Notes under the pieces: generated by a model
The model's input: only the letters and a program-made list of their open reading frames with translations
Database searches by the model: none
Told to the model about the DNA's origin: nothing
Position numbers and translations under genes: made by a program
NCBI GenBank assembly: GCA_045804265.1
Contig: JBJMNK010000013.1
Location: 1-46,219 of the forward strand
DNA length: 46,219 nt
From: JABFXC01 sp045804265
GTDB taxonomy: Bacteria > Gemmatimonadota > Gemmatimonadetes > Gemmatimonadales > Gemmatimonadaceae
Reading direction: 5' to 3'
Shown: piece by piece, positions 34,496 through 41,690 of the stretch
Layout of the letters: every line of letters starts with the position of its first letter
How positions within the stretch are numbered: position 1 is the stretch's first letter

Positions 34496-34535
34496 CGAAA
34501 CGGCGTTGCAGGTGTGCACCTGCAACGCCGTTTCG
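34496..34535. terminator. Very long perfect inverted repeat, probable bidirectional terminator
   Basis: Two perfect 19-bp arms (34496-34514 and 34517-34535) separated by two bases. CGAAA/TTTCG outer ends give A-rich and T-rich flanks on both strands. It lies between tRNA-Leu (+) and the Rad52-like gene (-), as expected for a bidirectional terminator. Confidence 0.75.
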
Positions 34536-34566
34536 CTTACTGCTTACCGCTCGCCGGTGTGGTCTG

Positions 34567-35418
34567 TCAGAACGGAATCTCGTCCGTCCACTCCGACTGC
34601 GTGTTCTCCGATGTCGGCGTGATCGCGATTCCCTCCGCCGGGGCGGCCGGTGCGCCGCGCTGCGGCCACACTACGCCGTCGCACGACCGGTCGCGGCACT
34701 TGTAGTCGGGCGCCTTCGGGTTGCGCTTCGACAGCCGGTTGTCCCACATCTTGCCGCCGCACTTCGGGCAGCCCGGCGTATCAGGCAGCAGCGCCGCCAG
34801 ATCGGCGCCCTTCGCCACCTTGCGCGCCGGAGCTGGGCGATCCGACTCGGCGTCGCTCGTCGCCGCTTCGTGCATCATCATCGGCTCTGCAACGGCGCTT
34901 TCCTTCCCGTCGTCGCGCGAGGTGCGCGACAGCTTCCGCGCGTATGCAGCGGCTGGATCTTCGACCGGCTTCGCGAACTTGCCATCGCCGTCGAGCTCGA
35001 CCCAGTTCTGTCCGTATGCATACAGCTCGTGGCCGATGCCGAAACGAACCGCTGCGCGCTTGAACGCGTCGGTCGACGCCTGCTTGTAGTCCTTGCCCGT
35101 GCCGACGTCTTCACGGATGACGCCAAGAACCTGAAGGCGTGCCTTGAAGGTGCACGCGGTACCCTCGTCCGCGCTCGCGCCCGGAAGAGCAGGGAGCAGC
35201 TCGAGCGTCAGGTCCCACTCGCCCGGGACCACCGCGTCGAGGCGCTCGCGCACCGTGTTGGCCTCGATGTAGGCGACGAAGCGGGCGATGTAGCGTCCGT
35301 CGCGCTGAATGGGGCGGCCGTCCTGCCGCCAGGCGATCGTCTCGGATGCAACTGGAAGTGCCAGCCGGCTCCAGATGTCGTTGCGATCGAGCTGCTGCGT
35401 TTCGTGTCGTGCGATCAT
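34567..35418 (-). CDS. Rad52-family ssDNA-annealing protein with zinc ribbon and SSB-like C-terminal tail
   Basis: 283 aa. Residues ~10-142 match the Rad52/DdrA/Sak-type annealing fold: Y-I-E-A-N-T-V-R-E-R-L-D-A-V-V, F-K-A-R-L-Q-V-L-G-V, and K-Q-A-S-T-D-A-F-K-R-A-A-V-R-F-G-I-G-H-E-L-Y. A flexible linker follows, then a zinc ribbon with C-P-K-C (217/220) and C-x4-C (241/246). The protein ends E-W-T-D-E-I-P-F, almost the SSB C-terminal tip D-D-D-I-P-F that recruits repair proteins. It probably anneals single strands in recombination, with partner binding through the tail (inference). ATG 35418 has GAGGAG at ideal spacing. It is downstream of the Lys-rich gene in one transcript. Confidence 0.82.
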   Translation of the reverse strand: MIARHETQQLDRNDIWSRLALPVASETIAWRQDGRPIQRDGRYIARFVAYIEANTVRERLDAVVPGEWDLTLELLPALPGASADEGTACTFKARLQVLGVIREDVGTGKDYKQASTDAFKRAAVRFGIGHELYAYGQNWVELDGDGKFAKPVEDPAAAYARKLSRTSRDDGKESAVAEPMMMHEAATSDAESDRPAPARKVAKGADLAALLPDTPGCPKCGGKMWDNRLSKRNPKAPDYKCRDRSCDGVVWPQRGAPAAPAEGIAITPTSENTQSEWTDEIPF

Positions 35419-35460
35419 GGTGAACTCCTCTCGTCCGTCCGTTGTCATTCGCGTCTCGTG

Positions 35461-35886
35461 TTATCGAATTCCTGCATGCCGCATCACCGCACTCACGGCG
35501 TGACAGCTCCGACCGTGTTCGCAGTACCACCCGTGCCGGTCGTTGAACACGAGGTGGACTTGCCGCGCACCCGCGGGCTTGGCATCGATGAGCTGCTCCT
35601 CGACCCGGAACAGCTGCACGACGCTCGTTCTGCCGCCGCATACTCGCAGCGGGTCGAGCTCCCGAATCCGCAGCGCCGGCTTCGCATCCTTCTTCGCCTT
35701 TGCTGCGGTCGCCGTCTTCGCACCGCTCCGGGTCGGCGATTTTCCGGCCCGTGCGTGACGATCTGCCGCCTGGCCAGCACCGCCTTTTCCCGTCTTGCGA
35801 GACCGCTTCCCGGTTGGCTTGGCGTCGATCGCCGCCTTCTGTCGCGTCGTTTTCGCGGGGGCCCGCCGCGATTTGACTTTCTTCAT
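35461..35886 (-). CDS. Lys/Ala-rich protein with C-terminal Cys/His domain
   Basis: 141 aa. Residues 1-72 are Lys/Ala/Arg/Thr-rich, like a histone H1-type tail (A-K-T-T-R-Q-K-A-A, A-A-K-A-K-K-D-A-K-P-A). The C-terminal ~70 residues form a compact domain with V-C-G-G-R-T, V-V-Q-L-F-R-V, H-L-V-F-N-D-R-H-G-W-Y-C-E-H-G and S-C-H-A-V-S-A-V, which could bind zinc or nucleic acid. Not a named family to me. It is the first gene of the operon with the Rad52-like gene (42 bp to its start), so a DNA-binding partner role is plausible. The promoter is at 35947-35976. Confidence 0.68.
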   Translation of the reverse strand: MKKVKSRRAPAKTTRQKAAIDAKPTGKRSRKTGKGGAGQAADRHARAGKSPTRSGAKTATAAKAKKDAKPALRIRELDPLRVCGGRTSVVQLFRVEEQLIDAKPAGARQVHLVFNDRHGWYCEHGRSCHAVSAVMRHAGIR

Positions 35887-35946
35887 GACGCGCCCTAGCC
35901 TTGGGTTACGGTTGTTGCACGAGTTCGGTGTTAATTCGGTATCGCC

Positions 35947-35976
35947 AATATAATAGTATCAGGTTACGTATGTCAA
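35947..35976 (-). promoter_or_regulatory. Promoter for the Lys-rich/Rad52-like operon
   Basis: On the minus strand TTGACA (35971-35976) and TATATT (35947-35952) are separated by 18 bp. The -35 is a perfect consensus. The predicted start near 35940 gives a ~54-nt leader. The -35 overlaps the start codon of the divergent XRE gene. Confidence 0.65.
35949..35954 (+). promoter_or_regulatory. -10 element for the XRE regulator gene
   Basis: A perfect TATAAT at 35949-35954 lies 15 bp before the ATG, so the message would be almost leaderless. No good -35 is seen at 16-18 bp, which suggests activation or weak basal use. It overlaps the minus-strand -10 region, so the two promoters compete. Confidence 0.5.
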
Positions 35977-36557
35977 CGATCGGCCGCAGGACGATTCAGC
36001 GGGCGGAGCAGACGTCGGCGATGCGCGCCGACGTCGCGCACGACGGGCCGGCCGGTGCCCCCGAGCCGGTGGATCTGCGGGCGCCACAGCTCTCGCCCCT
36101 TGGCAAGCGGATCGAGATGCTTCGCGTCGATCGGGGTGTCTCCAAGCAGCTCCTCGCCCGCGCAGCCGGCACCTCGCGACAGCAGCTCTGGCGCGTGATG
36201 ACCGGGAAATCGGAGCTCACCAGCACCCTATGCCAGCGGCTGGCAAGCGTTCTCGACGTCGACTCGCGGACCCTTTCCTCCGCCGCCCTCGACGGTGCGC
36301 ACCACGCCAGGGCTGCGCTCACATTCATTCCGACACCCGCGACTGCCAGTCATAACGGTCTGCCGTCGCTCGCTGCGTATCTCGACAATTCCACGCTGCT
36401 CGTTCGCACCCTGCGCACGCTTCCGTCGGACGAAGACGGGCTCGCGCTCAAGCGTGCCCTGCTCAATGCGCTCGAGGAGCGTGCTCGCTCGGCGCGTCTA
36501 CAATTGCCCGCGTGGTTCTTTCGCGTTCGCGCGAGCGTCCTCGACGGCACGCTATGA
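35970..36557 (+). CDS. XRE-family helix-turn-helix regulator
   Basis: 195 aa. After a ~45-residue Ala/Gln/Arg-rich lead, residues ~48-105 form an XRE-type DNA-binding domain: L-G-K-R-I-E-M-L-R-V-D-R-G-V-S-K-Q-L-L-A, S-R-Q-Q-L-W-R-V-M-T-G-K-S-E-L-T. The C-terminal ~80 residues are helical with no recognised ligand motif. The start codon overlaps the -35 of the divergent Lys-rich/Rad52-like operon, so the regulator probably controls that operon and itself. Direct repeats GTATC at 35940-35944 and 35956-35960 are candidate contacts. ATG 35970 is used because upstream codons lie in the promoter. Confidence 0.8.
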   Translation: MSTIGRRTIQRAEQTSAMRADVAHDGPAGAPEPVDLRAPQLSPLGKRIEMLRVDRGVSKQLLARAAGTSRQQLWRVMTGKSELTSTLCQRLASVLDVDSRTLSSAALDGAHHARAALTFIPTPATASHNGLPSLAAYLDNSTLLVRTLRTLPSDEDGLALKRALLNALEERARSARLQLPAWFFRVRASVLDGTL

Positions 36558-36625
36558 TCGTGCAGCTCGTGTGATGCTGGCCCGTCCTCTGCACTTGGTG
36601 GGCGCACCACTGACCGGAGCAGATG

Positions 36626-37153
36626 ATGGAAAGAGGAATCGACTTTCTGAAGAGCCAGATCAACAACGCGGTGATGCAGCACGACACGTTCGTGAAGAAT
36701 CTCGTCGATCACGAATCGCAGGCCGAAGATCCGCGGTTCCGCGACCTGTGCACCAAGTACATCCCGGTGATGCAGTCGCATCAGCGGATGCTCGAGGAGT
36801 ATCAGCAGGAGATCGGCGCCGAGTCGGGCGCGGCGAAGAAGGCGCTCGGGAAGGCGCTCGGCGTCGCGCGCGACCTCGCCGACGCGGCCCGCGAGAGTGA
36901 TTTCCTCCGGCTCGTCGGCGACATCGTCACCGCCCGGCAGAGCGAGGATACGTTCAAGACGTTCCGGGAAGCGGGACGCCAATTGGGAATCCAGCACCTC
37001 GCCGACATCGGCGAGAAATGCGAGCGCGATCACGATCGTTATGCCGACGATGCGAATCGGCTCGTGCAGCAGATGTTCGTCGAGCTCGCGCGGGGCGCGG
37101 AGTCGGCCGCAAACGTCCAGACCCGGTCGCTCGACGCGCAGTTGGGCCGCTGA
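36626..37153 (+). CDS. Helical protein of unknown function
   Basis: 175 aa, no signal peptide or membrane span. The sequence is largely helical with His/Glu/Asp spaced through it (A-V-M-Q-H-D-T-F-V-K-N-L-V-D-H-E, E-K-C-E-R-D-H-D-R-Y-A-D-D), which recalls four-helix-bundle proteins of the ferritin-like or DinB kind, but no diagnostic metal motif is clear and I do not recognise the family. Two in-frame ATGs overlap (36623 and 36626); the second is six bases from GGAG and preferred. It lies 65 bp after the XRE gene and is followed by the long structured non-coding stretch. Confidence 0.65.
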   Translation: MERGIDFLKSQINNAVMQHDTFVKNLVDHESQAEDPRFRDLCTKYIPVMQSHQRMLEEYQQEIGAESGAAKKALGKALGVARDLADAARESDFLRLVGDIVTARQSEDTFKTFREAGRQLGIQHLADIGEKCERDHDRYADDANRLVQQMFVELARGAESAANVQTRSLDAQLGR

Positions 37154-37553
37154 TCGACCGCGTACCGAGGGCATGATTTCTGCCCAATTCCCGAGCATGA
37201 CAACGCCTGGCCAAGACCACGATCCAGGGGCTTCGCGGGACGATCGTGCCCGCCCCGAGGTAGGCGGCGCTTCGAACGGTGAATCGTTCGACAGCGCCGC
37301 GCAGGGGGGCTCCGCCCGCCGCTCGTTTTCGAGGCGGATCGATTGCACGGGATGGGACGCCGCGCGCGGCCTCCCACGTCCGGGACACCGGCCGCCGCCC
37401 CGCGCCCCGAACGGACGAAATCCTGGCGGCGGCCGCGCGGCCTGACGCGGCAGGAAGTCCGAGGTAGTCACGGGCGGAGAGCAATTGCTCTCCGCCCGTC
37501 GTGCACATGGAGTCGAATTGCCGAACGCCGCGAGCGACGAGTAACTTGCACGA
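37154..37553. other. 400-base non-coding region rich in stem-loops
   Basis: No convincing gene. It contains a hairpin GCGGCGC-TT-CGAACG/CGTTCG-ACA-GCGCCGC at 37264-37300, a CTCG-TTTT-CGAG hairpin near 37323-37334, 10-bp arms GGCCGCCGCC/GGCGGCGGCC about 30 bases apart near 37391-37432, and a 30-bp perfect palindrome at 37470-37499. It may hold an RNA gene or the leader of the dap operon. RNase P RNA, tmRNA and SRP RNA motifs were not found. Confidence 0.5.
37470..37499. terminator. 30-bp perfect palindrome, probable terminator
   Basis: ACGGGCGGAGAGCAA directly followed by its exact complement (15-bp arms, no spacer), forming a GC-rich hairpin. No T-run follows. It lies 55 bp before dapE and could end an upstream transcript or a small RNA encoded in 37154-37469. 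Confidence 0.55.
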
Positions 37554-38549
37554 ATGACCGACGTTGTCTCTCTCGCTGCCGAGCTGCTCGCGATCCCCTC
37601 GACGACCGGCGAGGAGCGCGGCGCGGTGGACTTCGTCGCCCGCTGGCTCGTCACCCGCGGTTGGAACGTGCATGTGCAGGAAGTCTCGAAGGGACGAGCG
37701 AATGTCTGGGCTTCGCGCGCCGGTGGCGGTGTCACGATGTCCACGCATCTCGACACCGTGCCGCCTTACGTTCCGCCGCGCCTCGAGGGCGACCTTCTCT
37801 ACGGCCGAGGCGCCTGCGACGCAAAGGGAATCGCGGCCGCGATGATGGCTGCCGCCGACCGGCTCGTGCAGTCGGGGGAGCAGCGTGTCGACCTGCTGAT
37901 GGTCGTCGGTGAAGAGAAGGGGTCGGACGGTGCGCGCGCGGCAAACCGGCTCCCGGCGACGAGCCGCTTTCTCATCAACGGCGAGCCGACCGAGAGCAAG
38001 CTGGCGAGCGGGGCGAAGGGATCGCAGCGCGTGATGGTTCGGACGCGCGGGCGTCCGGCGCATTCCGCCTACCCCCATCTCGGCGAGTCCGCCATCGAGC
38101 CTCTTCTCGCGCTGCTGCCGACGGTCAAGTCGCTGCCGATGCCTAACGATCCGGTGCTCGGCGAGACGACGGTCAACATCGGCGTCATACGCGGTGGCAC
38201 GGAAGCGAATATCATTCCCGAGCACGCCGAGGCGGAGCTGATGTTCCGCCTCGTCAGCGATGTCGCACCGCTCAGGGCGGCGTTGGAAAAATGGGCGAAG
38301 GGAAAGGCGGAGCTCGAGTACGGCTCGCACATTCCGATGCAGAAGTTTCACACGATCGACGGCTTCGAGACCGCGCCCGTTGCCTACACGTCCGACATCC
38401 CGCTACTGAGCCGCTGGGGAACACCACTCCTGTTCGGACCGGGGTCGATTCATGTGGCGCACACGCCGGACGAGCACGTCTCGGTGCGCGAACTGCGTGC
38501 TGCGGTCGACGCATACGAACGAATCACCCGCACGCTGCTCTCGTCGTGA
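37554..38549 (+). CDS. dapE: M20-family deacylase, probable succinyl-diaminopimelate desuccinylase
   Basis: 331 aa zinc peptidase-like enzyme. S-T-H-L-D-T-V-P-P, G-R-G-A-C-D-A-K-G-I-A-A-A-M, V-G-E-E-K-G-S-D-G-A (catalytic Glu pair), and G-R-P-A-H-S-A-Y-P are the M20 landmarks. The family includes DapE, ArgE and LysK; DapE is preferred because dapD (which makes the succinylated substrate), dapA, dapB, asd and lysC follow in the same run. It is shorter than E. coli DapE (~375 aa), so the exact acyl group is inferred from context. The stop overlaps asd (GTGA). No clear Shine-Dalgarno before ATG 37554. Confidence 0.82.
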   Translation: MTDVVSLAAELLAIPSTTGEERGAVDFVARWLVTRGWNVHVQEVSKGRANVWASRAGGGVTMSTHLDTVPPYVPPRLEGDLLYGRGACDAKGIAAAMMAAADRLVQSGEQRVDLLMVVGEEKGSDGARAANRLPATSRFLINGEPTESKLASGAKGSQRVMVRTRGRPAHSAYPHLGESAIEPLLALLPTVKSLPMPNDPVLGETTVNIGVIRGGTEANIIPEHAEAELMFRLVSDVAPLRAALEKWAKGKAELEYGSHIPMQKFHTIDGFETAPVAYTSDIPLLSRWGTPLLFGPGSIHVAHTPDEHVSVRELRAAVDAYERITRTLLSS

Positions 38550-39604
38550 CGAAGCGCCGTCGGGTCGCGGTGCTCGGAGCAACGGGCGCGGTCGGGCAGG
38601 CGTTCATCAAGCTGCTCGCGCGCCATCCGTGGTTCGAGCTCGCCGAACTGGCGGCGTCGGAGCGTTCGGCAGGAAAACGTTATGGTGAGGCGGCGCGCTG
38701 GCTCGGCGGTGAGCTCGATCCGGCGATCGCGGCGATGAACGTCGTGCCATGCGATCCATCGGCCATCTCGTCGGAGCTCGTGTTCTCGGCGCTCGACTCG
38801 ACGGTCGCGGGGGAGGCGGAGACCGCCTTCGCGCGCGCGGGCTGCGTCGTGGTGAGCAACGCGAAGAACCACCGGATGGAACCGGACGTGCCTCTGGTGA
38901 TCGCCGAGGTGAATCCCGATCACATGGCGCTCCTCGACACGCAGCGCGAGGGGCGAGGTTGGGCGGGCGGAATCGTCACCAATGGCAACTGTTCGACGAT
39001 CGCGCTCGTCTCGGCGGTAGCGCCGCTGCATCGCGCGTTCGGCATCCGGCGAATGGTGGTGGTGACGATGCAGGCGCTGTCGGGAGCCGGCTATCCCGGG
39101 GTGCCGTCGCTCGACGCGTTAGGCAACGTCATCCCGTTCATCCGCGACGAGGAAGAGAAGATCGAGGAGGAGACGCGCAAGTTTCTCGGGGCGATCGATG
39201 GTACGTCCGTCAGGCCGGCGGCGACAATGGTCGCGGCGCAGACGAATCGCGTGCCGGTGGAGAACGGCCACACGATCTGTGTCTCGCTCGAACTCGAGCA
39301 GCGCGCGACGCCGGAGCAGGCTCGCGAGACCCTGCGCGGCTGGCGCGGCGCTGAACAGGCCCGCGGGCTGCCGACTTCACCGGACCGGCCGGTCATCGTT
39401 CGCGACGAAGCCGATCGTCCGCAACCGCGGCGCGATGCCGACGCCGGTGGCGGCATGTCCACTGTGGTCGGTCGCATCCGCGAGGATCCGGTGCTCGGGC
39501 TGCGATTGGTCGCGATGGCGCACAACGTCATTCGCGGCGCGGCCGGGGCCGCGGTGCAGAACGCCGAGCTGCTCGTGGCATCCGGGCGACTCGGGACCGC
39601 GTGA
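38546..39604 (+). CDS. asd: Aspartate-semialdehyde dehydrogenase
   Basis: 352 aa NADP enzyme that reduces aspartyl phosphate to the semialdehyde used for lysine, DAP, Met and Thr. L-G-A-T-G-A-V-G-Q binds NADP, S-N-A-K-N-H-R-M is conserved, and the catalytic Cys149 lies in N-G-N-C-S-T. The G-A-T-G-x-V-G start and N-C-S-T with V-T-M-Q-A-L-S-G-A-G-Y-P-G match the archaeal/fungal branch rather than E. coli. GTG 38546 overlaps the dapE stop; an upstream frame through dapE is not real. It ends at lysC with a four-base overlap. Confidence 0.95.
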   Translation: MTKRRRVAVLGATGAVGQAFIKLLARHPWFELAELAASERSAGKRYGEAARWLGGELDPAIAAMNVVPCDPSAISSELVFSALDSTVAGEAETAFARAGCVVVSNAKNHRMEPDVPLVIAEVNPDHMALLDTQREGRGWAGGIVTNGNCSTIALVSAVAPLHRAFGIRRMVVVTMQALSGAGYPGVPSLDALGNVIPFIRDEEEKIEEETRKFLGAIDGTSVRPAATMVAAQTNRVPVENGHTICVSLELEQRATPEQARETLRGWRGAEQARGLPTSPDRPVIVRDEADRPQPRRDADAGGGMSTVVGRIREDPVLGLRLVAMAHNVIRGAAGAAVQNAELLVASGRLGTA

Positions 39605-40962
39605 TCGTCGTAAAGTTCGGCGGCACCTCGGTCGCCGATGCGCCGGCGATCACCAGGGCGATCGAGATCGTGCGGGGGCGCCTCGATCGTGAGCCGATCG
39701 TCGTCGTCTCCGCGCTCGCCGGAACCACCAACGCGCTGCTTGCCCTCGCTGAACAGGCGTCGCGCGGCCAGCTGATCGGCGCTGTGCGTGCGGTGGAGGC
39801 ATTGCGCGAGCGGCACCTGACACAGTCCGCTGCGCTGCTTGGCGACGGTGAGGACGCGGACGAGCTCTCCGCCGATCTCAGCGCGATGTTCGACGAGCTC
39901 GCCCATCTCGCCGAAGCGCTGTCGGTACTCGGCGACCTCACCCCGCGCAGCAAGGACGCGATCGCGGCGATGGGCGAGCGGCTGTCATCACAGCTCGTCG
40001 TCGCGGCGATGCGCCGCGCGGGGCTGCGCGCCGAGCATGTGGACGCGCGCGAGGTGATGGTGACTGACGACCGGTACTGCGGCGCGGAGCCGTTGACCGA
40101 GCTGATTGCCGACGCGGCGCGCGACAAGGTGCTTCCGATCATCCGGCGTGGCGAGGTGCCGGTAATGGGCGGCTTCATCGGTGCGACGACAGGCGGCGTC
40201 ACCACGACTCTCGGACGCGGCGGCTCGGACTACAGCGCAGCGCTGCTCGGCGCCGCGTTAGGCAGCGAGTCGATCGAGATCTGGACCGACGTCGACGGAA
40301 TGTTGACCGCGGACCCGCGAGTGGTCACCGGGGCGAAGCTGATCGAGCAGATCCGCTTCGATGAAGCGTCGGAGCTGGCATCGTTCGGTGCGAAGGTCCT
40401 GCACCCGAGCACGATCGCGCCCGCCGTCGAGAGGGGAATCCCGGTCTGGATCTTCAACTCGCGGAATCCCGGCGGGCGAGGGACGCGGATCACCCACGAA
40501 GCGCCGCGGCGGGCAGTGAGCGCGATCGCCTCGCGAGGCGGGATCGTGCTGCTGCAGATGCGGACGGCGAAGATGCTGCTGGTGCCGGGATTTCTCCGGC
40601 GGTTCTTCGAGGTGTTCGAGCGGCACGGCGTCTCGGTGGACGTGGTCGCGACGTCCGAGGTCTCGGTGTCGGTCACGATCGACGAGAGCGAGGAGCTCGA
40701 TCAGCTGCTCGTCGCGCTGCGGGAGCTGGGCGACGTCACGATCGCGCGCGGCAAGGGAGTCCTTGCCGTCGTCGGGGCAGGGATCGGCGACGGGGGCGAA
40801 GCGATGGGTCGCGCGTTAGGTGCGCTCGCCGGCATGCGCGTGCACCTCGTCTCGCTCAGCGCCGCGGGGATCAACCTCAGCGTCGTGATCGACGAAGCGG
40901 AGACGGCTGACGCGATGCGCCGGCTTCACGAGACATTCTTCGGTGGGGAGTCGGCACCATGA
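39601..40962 (+). CDS. lysC: Aspartokinase (monofunctional)
   Basis: 453 aa. The kinase domain has K-F-G-G-T-S-V (5-11), T-L-G-R-G-G-S-D-Y-S-A and W-T-D-V-D-G; the C-terminal ~160 residues carry paired ACT domains for feedback (V-S-V-D-V-V-A-T-S-E-V-S-V-S-V-T). It phosphorylates aspartate, the committed step for lysine/DAP. Length and ACT layout fit single-function lysine-sensitive enzymes, without fused homoserine dehydrogenase. GTG 39601 overlaps the asd stop; its own stop overlaps dapB. Confidence 0.96.
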   Translation: MIVVKFGGTSVADAPAITRAIEIVRGRLDREPIVVVSALAGTTNALLALAEQASRGQLIGAVRAVEALRERHLTQSAALLGDGEDADELSADLSAMFDELAHLAEALSVLGDLTPRSKDAIAAMGERLSSQLVVAAMRRAGLRAEHVDAREVMVTDDRYCGAEPLTELIADAARDKVLPIIRRGEVPVMGGFIGATTGGVTTTLGRGGSDYSAALLGAALGSESIEIWTDVDGMLTADPRVVTGAKLIEQIRFDEASELASFGAKVLHPSTIAPAVERGIPVWIFNSRNPGGRGTRITHEAPRRAVSAIASRGGIVLLQMRTAKMLLVPGFLRRFFEVFERHGVSVDVVATSEVSVSVTIDESEELDQLLVALRELGDVTIARGKGVLAVVGAGIGDGGEAMGRALGALAGMRVHLVSLSAAGINLSVVIDEAETADAMRRLHETFFGGESAP

Positions 40963-41690
40963 CCGAGTCGGGCGGAATCGCGGCAGCGGGCGCACCGCGA
41001 CTCGCGGTGATCGGCGACGGAAAGATGGGTCGGACTCTCGTCCAGCTCGCGCCGGAGCGTGGCTTCACGACGTGCGCTCTGATCGGGGCACGCCACAATC
41101 CGGGCGGGCAGGGCGTGTCGCGGGCGACGCTCAACGGGGCGCAGGTCACCGTCGAGTTCACCGAGCCGCAGGCTGCGGCCGCCAATATCGAGGCGGCGCT
41201 GCGCGCCGGCGTCGCGGTCGTGAGCGGGACGACCGGATGGTACGACGAGCTCCCACGGCTGCGCGCGCTCGCGACCGAGCTGGGAGGTGCGCTGTTCACC
41301 GCGCCAAATTTCTCGGTCGGTGTCGCGGTGTTCGCGCGCATCGCCGAGCGCGCGGCCACGGTGCTCGCGCCGCTCACCGGCTTCGACGCGCACATCGTCG
41401 AGACGCATCACAGCGCGAAGAAGGACGCACCGTCAGGCACCGCCGCAATGTTGCGCGACGTGATGGCCGGCCCGCTGCGAAAAGCCGTCCCGGTCACCAG
41501 CATCCGGACGGGGAGCGTGCCCGGCACGCACGAGCTCATCTTCGACGCCCCGTTCGAGCAGATCCGGCTCACGCACGAAGCTCGCGACCGGCGCGTCTTC
41601 GCCGATGGCGCACTGCTCGCGGCGCGATGGCTGATCGGCCGCCGCGGCGTCTTCGACATGTCCGATCTCCTCGACTCGCTCCTTCCATGA
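40959..41690 (+). CDS. dapB: 4-Hydroxy-tetrahydrodipicolinate reductase
   Basis: 243 aa NAD(P)H enzyme. I-G-D-G-K-M-G-R starts the Rossmann fold after a ~12-residue tail; V-S-G-T-T-G-W, A-P-N-F-S-V-G-V, and E-T-H-H-S-A-K-K-D-A-P-S-G-T-A with the catalytic His/Lys are all present. It reduces the DapA product to tetrahydrodipicolinate. Both ends overlap neighbours by ATGA, between lysC and dapA. Confidence 0.96.
   Translation: MTESGGIAAAGAPRLAVIGDGKMGRTLVQLAPERGFTTCALIGARHNPGGQGVSRATLNGAQVTVEFTEPQAAAANIEAALRAGVAVVSGTTGWYDELPRLRALATELGGALFTAPNFSVGVAVFARIAERAATVLAPLTGFDAHIVETHHSAKKDAPSGTAAMLRDVMAGPLRKAVPVTSIRTGSVPGTHELIFDAPFEQIRLTHEARDRRVFADGALLAARWLIGRRGVFDMSDLLDSLLP

Noticed and set aside
33215..34525. 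436-codon minus-strand frame across both tRNA genes
   Set aside because: It overlaps two clear tRNAs and the glycosidase-like gene.
34324..34535. Integration site at tRNA-Leu for a mobile element
   Set aside because: No integrase and no repeated copy of the tRNA 3' end was seen downstream.
37154..37553. RNase P RNA, tmRNA or SRP RNA in the large gap
   Set aside because: None of the conserved sequence blocks of these RNAs was found on either strand; a GGAAGTCC near 37453 is not enough.
36954..38351. 465-codon minus-strand frame through the 37154-37553 gap
   Set aside because: It runs antisense into dapE and is Arg-rich; it does not show that the gap is coding.
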